11,914 nucleotides of DNA from Gammaproteobacteria bacterium. Lineage in GTDB: Bacteria > Pseudomonadota > Gammaproteobacteria > SURF-13. The stretch lies in contig JAMDBH010000001.1 of assembly GCA_023487615.1 (NCBI GenBank), forward strand, positions 1 to 11,914. Direction: 5' to 3'. Position numbers and translations under genes: made by a program. The notes beneath the pieces are model-generated. The model saw only the letters and a list, made by a program, of their open reading frames with translations, was not told where the DNA came from and did not search any database. Positions within the stretch are counted from its first letter, which is position 1, and every line of letters begins with the position of its first letter. Below are positions 1 through 9,619 of the stretch, one piece after another.

Positions 1-816
1 CATGGTGTCACGGGTAAATTCCAGACCGGGGGTGATGTCTATGCTGATCCCCATCACATTCAACGGTTTGGTCTCCCACTTTCCCAGAATCGGATTGCCG
101 GAGCAGGCCGTGAACACGGTCAGCAGACTCTTGAACAACCCCTTGTTGCGCCGTTCCTCGGAGGCCAGCAGCTCCTTCATATGCTGGCGCTGCATCGGCA
201 TGCTGAAGCATGCCGGGCAGTTGTCGCGGATCACGGGCAAGCGCGCCTCCTCCGCGAAGGCCGCGAGCTGGCGCTCGCGCACATACACCAGCGGGCGAAT
301 CACGCGCACATCGCCGGCGTCGTTCAGATAATTCGCCTGCATGGTGCGCAGCTTGCCGCCATGAAACGCGGACATCAGGAAGGTCTCGGCGAGATCATCC
401 AAATGCTGGGCGAGCGCAAGCACGTTGTAGCCGTGCTTGCGCGCGGTGTCGTACATCACGCCGCGCTTCATGCGCGAGCAATAGGCGCAGAACGAGTCGT
501 TGCCCATGTTTTCCCTGGCCTGTTCCATAATGGGCTGGGCACGGTAAAAATACGGCACGCCCAGACCCGTCATCACTTCCTTGAGCGGCGAAGGATCAAA
601 CCCTTCCACCTGCGGGTCCACCGTCACCGCGCCGAGCTCAAAACGCACCGGCGCGCGGCGTTGTAGATGCAGCAAAATATGCAGCAGCGACAGCGAGTCT
701 TTGCCGCCCGAGACGCCGAGCAGAATGCGGTCACCCTCGCGTATCATGTCAAAGTCGCCGATGGCGCGTCCGGTCCGGCGCAGCAGGGTTTTAGGTGGGG
801 TTATCGGATGGTGCAT
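1..816 (-). CDS. ttcA: tRNA 2-thiocytidine synthetase TtcA, C-terminus cut by window edge
   Basis: TtcA is an ATP-dependent, Fe-S-containing enzyme that thiolates cytidine 32 of certain tRNAs in the cytoplasm. The minus frame is open for 272 codons and reaches the first base of the window without a stop. E. coli TtcA has about 311 residues, so roughly 40 are missing. The PP-loop SGGKDS is at residues 36-41. A CxxC (C110, C113) and a second pair C200-P-A-C203 match the cysteines that hold the [4Fe-4S] cluster in E. coli TtcA (two in CxxC, one downstream). The ATG at 816 has a GAGG Shine-Dalgarno five bases upstream and a TATAAT box further up. The gene is divergent from the qmcA operon. The C-terminal stretch after residue 220 looks less like E. 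coli TtcA, so this could be another TtcA-like PP-loop thiolase. Confidence 0.88.
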   Translation of the reverse strand, partial: MHHPITPPKTLLRRTGRAIGDFDMIREGDRILLGVSGGKDSLSLLHILLHLQRRAPVRFELGAVTVDPQVEGFDPSPLKEVMTGLGVPYFYRAQPIMEQARENMGNDSFCAYCSRMKRGVMYDTARKHGYNVLALAQHLDDLAETFLMSAFHGGKLRTMQANYLNDAGDVRVIRPLVYVRERQLAAFAEEARLPVIRDNCPACFSMPMQRQHMKELLASEERRNKGLFKSLLTVFTACSGNPILGKWETKPLNVMGISIDITPGLEFTRDTM

Positions 817-838
817 AGGTTCCTCACTATAACGTCTT

Positions 839-867
839 ATTATAACCGCCCTAGGCACATAAAAAAT
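839..867 (-). promoter_or_regulatory. Probable promoter of ttcA
   Basis: On the minus strand a perfect TATAAT (844 to 839) lies 22 bases upstream of the ttcA start codon. A hexamer ATTTTT (867 to 862) sits 17 bases upstream of it and is a poor -35. The -10 match is seen directly; its use as a promoter is inferred from position in the divergent gap. Confidence 0.45.
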
Positions 868-928
868 CGCTTGATTTGCGCGCCCATTCAAGTTTGACTA
901 TAGGCTCGAATCAAGTGAGGGGATAGCT

Positions 929-1846
929 ATGGAAATTTTTGTCATCATTTTGCTGGCCTTTGCGATACTCATCGTCCTGATGGGCGTCCAGTCGGTGCCG
1001 CAGGGCATGGAGTACACGGTGCAGCGTTTCGGGCGTTACACCCGCACGCTGAAGCCCGGTCTCAACCTTATCGCCCCAATCGTAGATCGCGTCGGCGCGA
1101 AGATGAACATGATGGAGACGGTGCTGGAGGTGCCGTCGCAGGAAATCATTACCAAGGACAACGCCATGGTAAAGGTGGACGGGATCGTGTTTTTCCAGGT
1201 GCTGGACGCCGCCAAGGCGGCCTATGAGGTGAATGATCTGGAAAACGCCATCCTCAACCTCACCATGACCAACGTGCGCACCGTGATGGGCTCGATGGAT
1301 CTGGATGAACTGCTGTCCCAGCGTGACGCCATCAATGCCCGCTTATTGCATGTAGTGGATGACGCCACCACGCCGTGGGGTATCAAGGTCACCCGCATCG
1401 AGATCAAGGACATCTCCCCGCCGGCGGATTTGGTCGAGTCCATGGGCCGGCAGATGAAGGCCGAGCGCGAAAAGCGCGCCAATATCCTAGAGGCCGAGGG
1501 TTTTCGCCAGGCGCAAATCCTCAAGGCCGAGGGCGAAAAACAGGCCGCTATCCTGCAAGCCGAGGGCCGCAAGGAGGCCGCCTTCCGTGACGCCGACGCG
1601 CGCGAGCGTCTCGCCCAGGCAGAGGCCAAGGCCACCACCCTGGTCTCTGAGGCCATTGCCAAGGGCAGCGTCCAGGCCATCAACTATTTCGTCGCGCAAA
1701 AATACGTGGATGCCCTGCAACACATCGCCACCTCCAATAATCAAAAGATCCTGTTCATGCCGCTCGAAGCGGGCAGTGTGATCGGTGCGATCGGCGGCAT
1801 CGCCGAGATCGCCAAACAGGCGTTTGGCAAGCAAGGCAGTCCCTGA
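929..1846 (+). CDS. qmcA: SPFH/stomatin-like membrane protein QmcA
   Basis: This is a membrane-anchored SPFH (stomatin/prohibitin/flotillin) protein of 305 residues, the same length as E. coli QmcA. Such proteins form large oligomeric rings or microdomains at the inner membrane and work with NfeD proteins. A hydrophobic anchor spans about residues 3-20, the SPFH domain about 22-180, and an Ala/Glu-rich coiled coil about 175-245. The coiled coil contains 11-residue repeats at 186-196, 197-207 and 208-218, each of the form I-L-x-A-E-G, with a fourth degenerate copy at 219-229. The start has a GAGGGG Shine-Dalgarno seven bases upstream. The stop overlaps the next start as ATGA, so translation is probably coupled to the nfeD-like gene. 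The family is certain; the exact cellular role is not. Confidence 0.92.
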   Translation: MEIFVIILLAFAILIVLMGVQSVPQGMEYTVQRFGRYTRTLKPGLNLIAPIVDRVGAKMNMMETVLEVPSQEIITKDNAMVKVDGIVFFQVLDAAKAAYEVNDLENAILNLTMTNVRTVMGSMDLDELLSQRDAINARLLHVVDDATTPWGIKVTRIEIKDISPPADLVESMGRQMKAEREKRANILEAEGFRQAQILKAEGEKQAAILQAEGRKEAAFRDADARERLAQAEAKATTLVSEAIAKGSVQAINYFVAQKYVDALQHIATSNNQKILFMPLEAGSVIGAIGGIAEIAKQAFGKQGSP

Positions 1847-2289
1847 TGGACGCCGCGCACATCACCTATTGGCACTGGTGGATACTGGCCATCGCGCTGT
1901 TGATTCTGGAGGTCGCCACCCCCGGATTTTTTCTGCTCTGGATCGGCATCGCGGCCGGCCTGGTCGGCTTCCTGCTTTGGTTTATGCCCGGGCTCGGCTG
2001 GGAGTATCAGATCCTCGTTTTTGCCGTGCTGTCGGTGACTACTGTCGTGCTGTGGCGCATGTACCAAAAGGCGCACCCCACAACGAGCGATCAGCCCACC
2101 CTCAACCGGCGTGGCGAGCAATATGTCGGGCGTGTGTTTACGTTACAGGAAGGCATCGTCAACGGCGTCGGCAAGATCAGGGTGGATGACTCCACCTGGA
2201 AGGTCGAGGGCGCGGATTGCCCGGCCGGCACGCGCATCCATGTAGTGGGTGTGGACGGCGTGATCTTGAAGGTCGAGAGAGTTTCTTAA
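1846..2289 (+). CDS. NfeD-family membrane protein, short form
   Basis: This is a short NfeD-type protein of 147 residues. NfeD proteins are the usual partners of SPFH proteins and are thought to assist their assembly or membrane quality control. Three hydrophobic segments lie at about 9-26, 28-46 and 54-71. A soluble C-terminal part at about 88-147 has the pattern of the NfeD OB-fold, including a D-S-T-W-K-V-E-G turn at 115-122. The long NfeD form carries an N-terminal ClpP-like protease domain, which is absent here. Its ATG overlaps the qmcA stop by one base, and the rsmE frame follows directly after its own stop. Gene order and fold support the call strongly. Confidence 0.88.
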   Translation: MDAAHITYWHWWILAIALLILEVATPGFFLLWIGIAAGLVGFLLWFMPGLGWEYQILVFAVLSVTTVVLWRMYQKAHPTTSDQPTLNRRGEQYVGRVFTLQEGIVNGVGKIRVDDSTWKVEGADCPAGTRIHVVGVDGVILKVERVS

Positions 2290-2292
2290 AGA

Positions 2293-3072
2293 GTGGCGGC
2301 GATTGACTCTAACGCTGACTTTGTCAGCGAGACGTGCAGCCTCTCAGTCCCGCGCATTTATCTCCCGGTTCCACTGCAAAGCGGCGCAGAGGTGATGCTG
2401 GATGCACGCGCGGCGCAGCATGTGGTGCGTGCGTTACGGCTCAAAGCGGGCGCGTCACTCATCCTGTTTAACGGCGAGGGCGGAGAATACGCCGCCACAC
2501 TGCAACCGGTAAGCGGCGCCACCGCAAAAGCCGCAGTGGGCAACTTCATCGCCCGCGATGCGGAATCGCCCTTGACCGTCATCTTGGCGCAAGCTATCTC
2601 GCGCGGCGAGCGCATGGACTACGCCATTCAAAAGGCCGTGGAACTGGGCGTCTCGCACATCCAGCCGCTGGTCACCGAGTTTTGCGTGGTCAAGATACAG
2701 CAGGAACGTGTGGACAAACGCCTCGCCCATTGGCAAGGGATTATTATTTCCGCCTGTGAACAGAGCGGCCGCACCCGTGTCCCCACCATCAGCGCGCCAG
2801 CGTCTTACACCCGTTGGCTGGCGGATTGCGCGAGCGCCGTAAAACTGGTGCTCGACCCCTATGCTACACAAGGCTTGTCGTACCTCCCGCAGCCCGCCGG
2901 TGACATCACCCTGCTCATCGGCCCCGAGGGCGGCTTGAGTGACGCCGAACTCGCGCAGGCACACCACGCCGGCTTCATCTCCGTGCGCCTGGGCGCACGC
3001 ATGCTGCGCACCGAAACCGCGCCGATGGCGGCGTTGGCCGCAGTGCAGACGCTGTGGGGCGATTTACGATAA
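2293..3072 (+). CDS. rsmE: 16S rRNA m3U1498 methyltransferase RsmE
   Basis: RsmE is a SAM-dependent SPOUT methyltransferase that methylates N3 of U1498 in 16S rRNA. The protein has 259 residues against 243 in E. coli. An N-terminal PUA-like domain at about 19-90 begins with S-V-P-R-I-Y. The SPOUT domain carries S-R-G-E-R-M-D-Y at 103-110, the SAM-binding L-I-G-P-E-G-G at 208-214, and the knot motif L-G-A-R-M-L-R-T-E-T at 233-242. The only start codon before the conserved region is the GTG at 2293, because a stop in the same frame lies just upstream at 2287-2289 (the nfeD stop). A GAGAGAG stretch at 2275-2281 could serve as Shine-Dalgarno. This makes an N-terminal extension of about 16 residues. 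Confidence 0.9.
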   Translation: MAAIDSNADFVSETCSLSVPRIYLPVPLQSGAEVMLDARAAQHVVRALRLKAGASLILFNGEGGEYAATLQPVSGATAKAAVGNFIARDAESPLTVILAQAISRGERMDYAIQKAVELGVSHIQPLVTEFCVVKIQQERVDKRLAHWQGIIISACEQSGRTRVPTISAPASYTRWLADCASAVKLVLDPYATQGLSYLPQPAGDITLLIGPEGGLSDAELAQAHHAGFISVRLGARMLRTETAPMAALAAVQTLWGDLR

Positions 3073-3077
3073 AATAA

Positions 3078-4510
<1,433 letters not shown>

Positions 4511-4650
4511 ATTTGACTTCGGTGTGAAGAAGTAGTGATTATTGCTGGCGGAATCGGTACAGCGGACACGATCAAGCAGGGCTCTGTTAAGCAATATATC
4601 ATTACAAGACCTGCTCTAAGGTTGGATTACATACTTCATATAGTCATACA

Positions 4651-4875
4651 ATGAACTTGACCCCTTTCTCCACTTTCTCTCAAGCTCGGTGTGTCATTGG
4701 CTGGTTAGCGCAGAAAAGCGGACAAGCGACATTAACCGAGGTTGGAAAACGCTTTGGCCGGGATGTTACGACACTTAGCCGTGGTGTGCGGCAACTCGAG
4801 TTGAAAGCAAAGATATCGAAGGCGCTGGCGAAGCGGATGGCTGATCTTACCCCGGTAAAACGGACGCCCACCTAG
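4651..4875 (+). pseudogene. C-terminal DNA-binding remnant of a RAYT/IS200-like transposase
   Basis: A 74-residue frame resembles the DnaA-C-like helix-turn-helix tail found in many REP-associated tyrosine transposases (Y1_Tnp). Residues about 10-50 contain A-R-x-V-I-G-W-L-A, then L-T-E-V-G-K-R-F-G-R-D and T-L-S-R-G-V-R-Q-L-E. No catalytic HUH or tyrosine domain is present upstream; that frame meets a stop at 4588-4590. The last nine or so codons appear to be supplied by the end of an IS3 element that begins near 4842, so the fragment is truncated on both sides. It is most likely dead. The assignment rests on motif resemblance only. Confidence 0.5.
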
Positions 4876-4985
4876 GGCACATTGTGATACTTCTCATATT
4901 CCAGCGGTGACATATAGTTCAGGTACGAGTGCCGCCGCCGGGTATTGTAAAACGTCTCGATGTATTCAAACACACTCTGCTTGCA
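4842..4985 (-). mobile_element. Truncated end of an IS3-family insertion sequence (3' end of orfB)
   Basis: On the minus strand 37 codons from about 4985 to a TAG at 4872-4874 read as the extreme C-terminus of an IS3 OrfB integrase. They include F-E-Y-I-E-T-F-Y-N and R-R-R-H-S-Y-L-N-Y followed by S-P-L-E-Y-E, the standard ending of the rve domain. Beyond the stop, 4842-4868 starts with TGATCTTACCCC and looks like the terminal inverted repeat. The rest of the element, including orfA and the DDE residues D and D, is gone. The break at about 4985 joins it directly to a Crp-like gene fragment on the other strand. Confidence 0.72.
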
Positions 4986-5235
4986 TCACCCCTCGACCGA
5001 CGGGACACTGCGCATGACCCAGCAAGAAATCGCGTCTCATTTGGGCACCACGCGCGAGGTGGTGGCGCGGCTTCTGCGGAAAATGGCCGCGGACAAAAGT
5101 ATCGAAACCAAGCGTGGCCTCGTGGCCATCCACGCTCCGAAGCTTGCGAACCTGCTGAATCGCACGGGATCTTGTTCAACAAGGCGGCCCGACAAGACAG
5201 CCGGCCGGAAGCGCAAAAAAGCAACGATCGAGTAG
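4984..5235 (+). pseudogene. Crp/Fnr-family regulator, C-terminal HTH fragment
   Basis: The plus frame encodes the winged-helix DNA-binding end of a Crp/Fnr regulator. T-Q-Q-E-I-A-S-H-L-G-T-T-R-E-V-V-A-R-L-L-R is the typical HTH, followed by the wing K-R-G-L-V-A-I. The cyclic-nucleotide or sensor domain expected upstream is missing, because the frame runs into the IS3 remnant at about 4985. An internal ATG at 5014 could start a product of about 73 residues, but no good Shine-Dalgarno precedes it. The tail after about 5160 is Lys/Arg-rich and not typical of the family. A deletion or IS-mediated rearrangement removed the first two thirds of the gene. Confidence 0.65.
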
Positions 5236-5562
5236 TGGGCCCCCAGCTACTCGTACCGCAGCGCCGCGTGGCTGCTTCATGACGGCTTCTTGGGTCGGAC
5301 GCCGGCTTCACCGCTAAACAAGACATCGATCTTTGCCTTGGCAGCCTGCGTCTTCGCTTGCGTATATGCTGCGGGGGGCAAGTAAAACAGACCGCGATAC
5401 TCGTATAGCCTTGGCGTTTACTGAGGGCAGGGATACTCAAACGATGATTGCTTCGGCATTCGGTGTGTCGTCTTCGCCCCTGTTCCCAACACTCGCTATA
5501 AAGGCAGGCGCCACTCATAAGCGCGTTATAAGGATGTATGAGTTAGACCAAACTACCCATTT
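5236..5562. other. Gene-free stretch, probable gene debris
   Basis: No intact gene is supported here. On the minus strand 5417 to 5277 holds 46 open codons ending in TGA with a protein-like, Lys/Ala-rich composition (including Y-R-G-L-F-Y-L-P-P and later K-K-P-S), but it has no start codon and begins right after a stop. It may be the tail of a lost gene. A TATAAA at 5497-5502 could belong to a promoter for the DUF302 gene, although no convincing -35 accompanies it. Confidence 0.35.
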
Positions 5563-5580
5563 TTGATAAGGAGACTCGCT

Positions 5581-6024
5581 ATGAAAACGATATTTAAGTT
5601 TTTTGTTTGCTGCACGTTGATAGGCCAGCTTTATAGCCCGATGGCCCAAAGCGCCGATACTGATGACATGTTTATCATTCGCTCTACTGAGAAGACGCCC
5701 GAGGCTGTGGTGAGGGCTATAAAGAAATATTCTAAACAAATGAAGTGGGAGTTTCTGGGCACCAGCAAGGTCAAGCAGGGCCAGGTTACGCTGGTAAAGA
5801 TCTGCATTCATGAGGTAGGCCGGGTGCTCTGGACTGTCGGCCCGCATGTGAGCGCCATGTTGCCTTGCGGGAATCTCGGCGTATATCAAAACAAAGGAAA
5901 AACAGAGATTTCACTGCTCGATCCCCGGTACATGCAGGTGCTCTACCCGCACCCTGCGATCGAAAAGGCGAGCGCCATGGCGCAGCCTTTATTGATGAAG
6001 ATGCTGGAAACGGTGGCCGAATAA
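5581..6024 (+). CDS. Secreted DUF302-domain protein
   Basis: The protein has 147 residues with a signal peptide: K3 and K6, a hydrophobic core at about 7-20, and a likely cleavage after Q-S-A25. The mature part matches the DUF302 (TT1751-like) pattern. The first half begins with T-P-E-A-V-V-R-A-I at 39-47, C75 sits in V-K-I-C-I, and the family hallmark M-L-P-C-G-N at 93-98 is followed by V-Y-x-N-K-G-K at 101-107 and L-L-D-P-R-Y-M at 112-118. The role of the family is not established. A longer frame with a TTG start at 5563 exists, but ATG 5581 has a strong AAGGAG at 5568-5573, seven bases upstream. It stands alone, next to decayed mobile DNA, with no obvious partner. Confidence 0.8.
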   Translation: MKTIFKFFVCCTLIGQLYSPMAQSADTDDMFIIRSTEKTPEAVVRAIKKYSKQMKWEFLGTSKVKQGQVTLVKICIHEVGRVLWTVGPHVSAMLPCGNLGVYQNKGKTEISLLDPRYMQVLYPHPAIEKASAMAQPLLMKMLETVAE

Positions 6025-6231
6025 TTTTATCGATGCTCAAATGCCCGCGTTACACTATTAGAGCGATGAAGTTTGATTCATGAAATACCCGATACGCGGC
6101 TTCTTCATGGCGCCACTGCCCGTGTCATTTGCCTAATGGCTTGGTATTCTGATCATGCAGGCTTGGACGGATTCCATTCCACTGGGGATTAATCGCTGAT
6201 ACCCACACCCTATAAGGCCAGCTGGCACAAC

Positions 6232-6292
6232 GATGCCGCTTAAAAACGAGGGAGTCCATCCTATCATTCAAGCAATCGCGCTAAGCGGCATC
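6232..6292. repeat. 11-bp inverted repeat upstream of rhlE-like gene
   Basis: The arms 6232-6242 and 6282-6292 are perfectly complementary and enclose 39 bases. A second set of arms (6247-6252 with 6292-6297) would compete with the outer stem, which could give two alternative folds in RNA. It could equally be the scar of a small mobile repeat. Confidence 0.55.
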
Positions 6293-6342
6293 CCTCGCGC
6301 AGATAGCGGTCTCCCTGTAGAATCCTCTATTCAGCATTCGTG

Positions 6343-6359
6343 CGCCGGACCGTCCGGCG
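6343..6359. repeat. 17-base perfect palindrome before the helicase start
   Basis: CGCCGGAC and GTCCGGCG flank a single central C at 6351. The site lies between the possible -10 at 6318 and the Shine-Dalgarno at 6383-6387. It may be an operator or a hairpin in the mRNA leader; which of the two is not decidable here. Confidence 0.5.
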
Positions 6360-6393
6360 GCGGCCCACCGCACTCATTCCATAAGGATTCTGT

Positions 6394-7722
<1,329 letters not shown>

Positions 7723-7815
7723 TCGAGATTAGCTTTTGACGTACAGGGATGTACTAATGTCGTGGGGGGCTGGACGCCGGGAGCGACTCCAGAATTTCAT
7801 TATTGGGCTACACAA

Positions 7816-7830
7816 ATGACACTTTGTCAT
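7816..7830. repeat. 15-base palindrome covering a start codon
   Basis: ATGACA and TGTCAT flank CTT, so the right arm includes the AT of the ATG at 7829. In mRNA it would form a six-pair hairpin with a three-base loop directly on the initiation site. Confidence 0.5.
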
Positions 7831-8479
7831 GAACTTTGAAGCCGTCATTATTGCCGTCGGGTTTTTCGGTCTGCTGCTTTTATGGTTTGGTCTGCGGCGG
7901 CTGGGTCGTGGCCGGTTTTTTAGCGGCAGCCTGCAAAGTTTTAGCGGCGCCCTATTCGTTGCCCTTGCGGCTTTAACTTTTTCCCTGCTCGGCAACTTTT
8001 ACACCTACCATCGCTTGATCGCCGAACAACCGCTGGCCGAACTGCGCTTTCATATCTTGGGCCCACAATATTACCAGGTGTATATCCGCTACCCTTCCGG
8101 AGAACAGAAGGTATTCAATGTGCGTGGCGATGACTGGCAACTCGATGCCCGCATCTTGAAATGGCGCGGCTATGCCACGTTGATCGGTTTTGACACCGCC
8201 TACCGGCTCGACCGTCTGAGCGGGCGCTACCGCGCTATCGATCAAGAGCGCGCTAACACGCGCAGTATCTACGCCTTATCGGAAGATCCCAAGCTGGACT
8301 TATGGACCTTGGCCAAGCGCTATAATGAATGGTTGCCCTGGGTGGATACGCTTTACGGCAGCGCAGCCTATCTCCCTATGGCTGATAATGCCCTCTATGC
8401 GGTGAGCGTGACGCAATCGGGGCTTGTTGCGCGCCCGCTCAATGAACCGGCGCGTAGCGCGGTCGAACAGTGGCATTAA
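7829..8479 (+). CDS. Conserved membrane-anchored protein of unknown function
   Basis: The protein has 216 residues and its function is not recognised. Two hydrophobic helices lie at about 5-22 and 38-58, separated by a basic loop (R23, R24, R27, R29), so both ends probably face the same side, with a soluble C-terminal domain of about 155 residues. That domain has a conserved-looking core: D-A-R-I-L-K-W-R-G at 106-114, then Y-R-L-D-R-L-S-G-R-Y at 125-134, and W-V-D-T-L-Y-G-S-A-A-Y-L-P-M at 171-184. Similar proteins in gammaproteobacteria are, from memory, sometimes labelled as efflux-pump related, but nothing here looks like a transporter. No Shine-Dalgarno precedes the ATG, which lies in a palindrome. 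It is convergent with the nitrite reductase gene. Confidence 0.7.
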   Translation: MNFEAVIIAVGFFGLLLLWFGLRRLGRGRFFSGSLQSFSGALFVALAALTFSLLGNFYTYHRLIAEQPLAELRFHILGPQYYQVYIRYPSGEQKVFNVRGDDWQLDARILKWRGYATLIGFDTAYRLDRLSGRYRAIDQERANTRSIYALSEDPKLDLWTLAKRYNEWLPWVDTLYGSAAYLPMADNALYAVSVTQSGLVARPLNEPARSAVEQWH

Positions 8480-8511
8480 GTTTACAAGGTCCACAGTAAC
8501 TGCATGGCGGA

Positions 8512-8529
8512 TTACGGCTAACGCCGTAA
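8512..8529. terminator. Hairpin between convergent genes, possible bidirectional terminator
   Basis: TTACGGC and GCCGTAA form a seven-pair stem with loop TAAC, 32 bases after one stop codon and 27 bases after the convergent one. Neither side has a T-tract, so intrinsic termination is uncertain. Confidence 0.35.
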
Positions 8530-8556
8530 CCAGCCCTACGATTGTTATGCTGGTGC

Positions 8557-9501
8557 TCAGCGAATCAAAATTTGATCGCCGCGGCCCATCTTGGGATCGG
8601 CGTCTTTGGAGAATTTGATGATCGCAATGGCGCCGGTCATGGCCGCGCGCAAAGAGTGGGTCACAATGGCGTTTGCCCCTTCGACCGGAGAGATGAGATC
8701 AAAGGAGGCGCCGTCGCCCGGCCCGACTACGTAGCTTTGCAAACCGCGCAGTGCGTTCTTCGGGTTGCCGGAGGGGTAGACACGATCCCAAATCCCTGCG
8801 ATGGAATGGAACGATGAAAATTCATTGGGGCCTGCGTTCACGAAATAAATGCGTACGCGCTCACCGGGCTTGGCCTGCAAAAGATTTTTTGCCGCGGCGT
8901 CATGCACGGGATCGTATCTGAATATGCCGCCGTTAAATACCACGTTGCTCCACTTGTTGGCCATCATGTCTTCCACATTGTCCGGGTCTTTGTATAACTC
9001 TGATTGAATCAAGACATACTCGCGGTCGGCCTTGGGCAAGGCTTTTGGATCTTTCGGATCCACGATGATGGCGCCGAACATGCCGCGCGCGAGATGCTGC
9101 ATCATGGGATCGGAACCGCAGTGGTAAAAAAATACACCGGGGTAATTGGCCTTGAAACTGTAGCTCTTTTGCTCGCCGGGCGCCGCGCTGGCAAAGTCTT
9201 TCACCACATCCAACTGTGCGGCGTGAAAATCCATGGAGTGCGGATGCTTGCTGTCCTTATCGTTAATCAGGGTAAATTTGACGATGTCTCCCTCCGTCAC
9301 GCGCACCACCGGGCCGGGCACTTTGCCGTCGAAGGTCCAGGTGGGATAGAGTGTCCCCTTGTTGTCTATCGGCAGGTCAACTTCTTTAGCGTGCAAAGTG
9401 ACTTGCACGGTTGCAGCGGATACCGGCTGCATTGTTATGCCAGCGGCTAAGGCCATGGCGGTGATGAGTACCCAGTGAGACGTGTCGCGGAGGTGTTGCA
9501 T
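8557..9501 (-). CDS. nirK: Periplasmic copper-containing nitrite reductase, NirK/AniA type
   Basis: This is a two-domain cupredoxin enzyme that reduces nitrite to NO in the periplasm as a trimer. The protein has 314 residues. A signal peptide with core at about 11-25 probably ends at V-S-A29. Type 1 copper ligands are H88, C128, H136 and M141. Type 2 ligands are H93, H127 and H282, and the catalytic pair D91 and H232 is also present, all aligned by pattern with Alcaligenes-type NirK. So the copper and catalytic residues appear complete. ATG 9501 was chosen over an upstream ATG (9 codons longer) because AAGGAG at 9513-9508 lies six bases before it. A strong promoter and an NsrR-type operator precede the gene, and the NO-sensing regulator NsrR is divergent from it. 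Another periplasmic two-domain multicopper oxidase is possible but less likely. Confidence 0.88.
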   Translation of the reverse strand: MQHLRDTSHWVLITAMALAAGITMQPVSAATVQVTLHAKEVDLPIDNKGTLYPTWTFDGKVPGPVVRVTEGDIVKFTLINDKDSKHPHSMDFHAAQLDVVKDFASAAPGEQKSYSFKANYPGVFFYHCGSDPMMQHLARGMFGAIIVDPKDPKALPKADREYVLIQSELYKDPDNVEDMMANKWSNVVFNGGIFRYDPVHDAAAKNLLQAKPGERVRIYFVNAGPNEFSSFHSIAGIWDRVYPSGNPKNALRGLQSYVVGPGDGASFDLISPVEGANAIVTHSLRAAMTGAIAIIKFSKDADPKMGRGDQILIR

Positions 9502-9533
9502 GGTGATCTCCTTTGCGTCATTACGCACGATTA

Positions 9534-9556
9534 AAGATGTATAATTTATACACCTT
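9534..9556. promoter_or_regulatory. NsrR-type operator over the nirK -10 box
   Basis: The 11-1-11 palindrome has left arm AAGATGTATAA, centre T at 9545, and right arm TTATACACCTT. The arms pair at 10 of 11 positions. It closely resembles the known NsrR consensus AAGATGYATTT with its mirror copy. It covers the nirK -10 and lies next to nsrR, so repression by NsrR in the absence of NO is the natural reading. Confidence 0.75.
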
Positions 9557-9574
9557 ATATTCCATGCCTGTCAA
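9545..9574 (-). promoter_or_regulatory. nirK promoter
   Basis: On the minus strand a perfect TTGACA (9574 to 9569) is followed after 18 bases by TATAAA (9550 to 9545). The -10 lies inside the NsrR-type palindrome, so bound repressor would block RNA polymerase. The nirK start codon is 43 bases downstream of the -10. Confidence 0.7.
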
Positions 9575-9619
9575 TACACCTAGTAAAAATGACAATAAAT
9601 CATTAAATTATCATTATAT

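Larger units (their letters stand above)
6025..6393 (+). other. Intergenic leader of the helicase gene with two inverted repeats
   Basis: No gene is seen in this 369-base gap. It holds an 11-bp inverted repeat, GATGCCGCTTA at 6232-6242 and its exact complement at 6282-6292, separated by 39 bases. A competing pair, CGAGGG at 6247-6252 with CCCTCG at 6292-6297, overlaps it. A 17-base perfect palindrome centred on 6351 lies 35 bases before the helicase start. TAGAAT at 6318-6323 is a possible -10 without a clear -35. Confidence 0.5.

Noticed and set aside
871..901. TTGATT and GACTAT as a qmcA promoter
   Set aside because: The -10 match is poor and the spacing of 19 is long; not strong enough to list.
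5247..5273. Minus-strand ending A-L-R-Y-E-stop like MacB/FtsX permeases
   Set aside because: Only nine codons are open before a stop; this is too short to support anything.
5333..5566. Plus-strand frame of 77 codons before the DUF302 gene
   Set aside because: No similarity recognised, no ribosome site, and it lies in debris.
7739..7753. Terminator after the helicase gene
   Set aside because: The GTACA/TGTAC stem has only five pairs and is not followed by a T-run.
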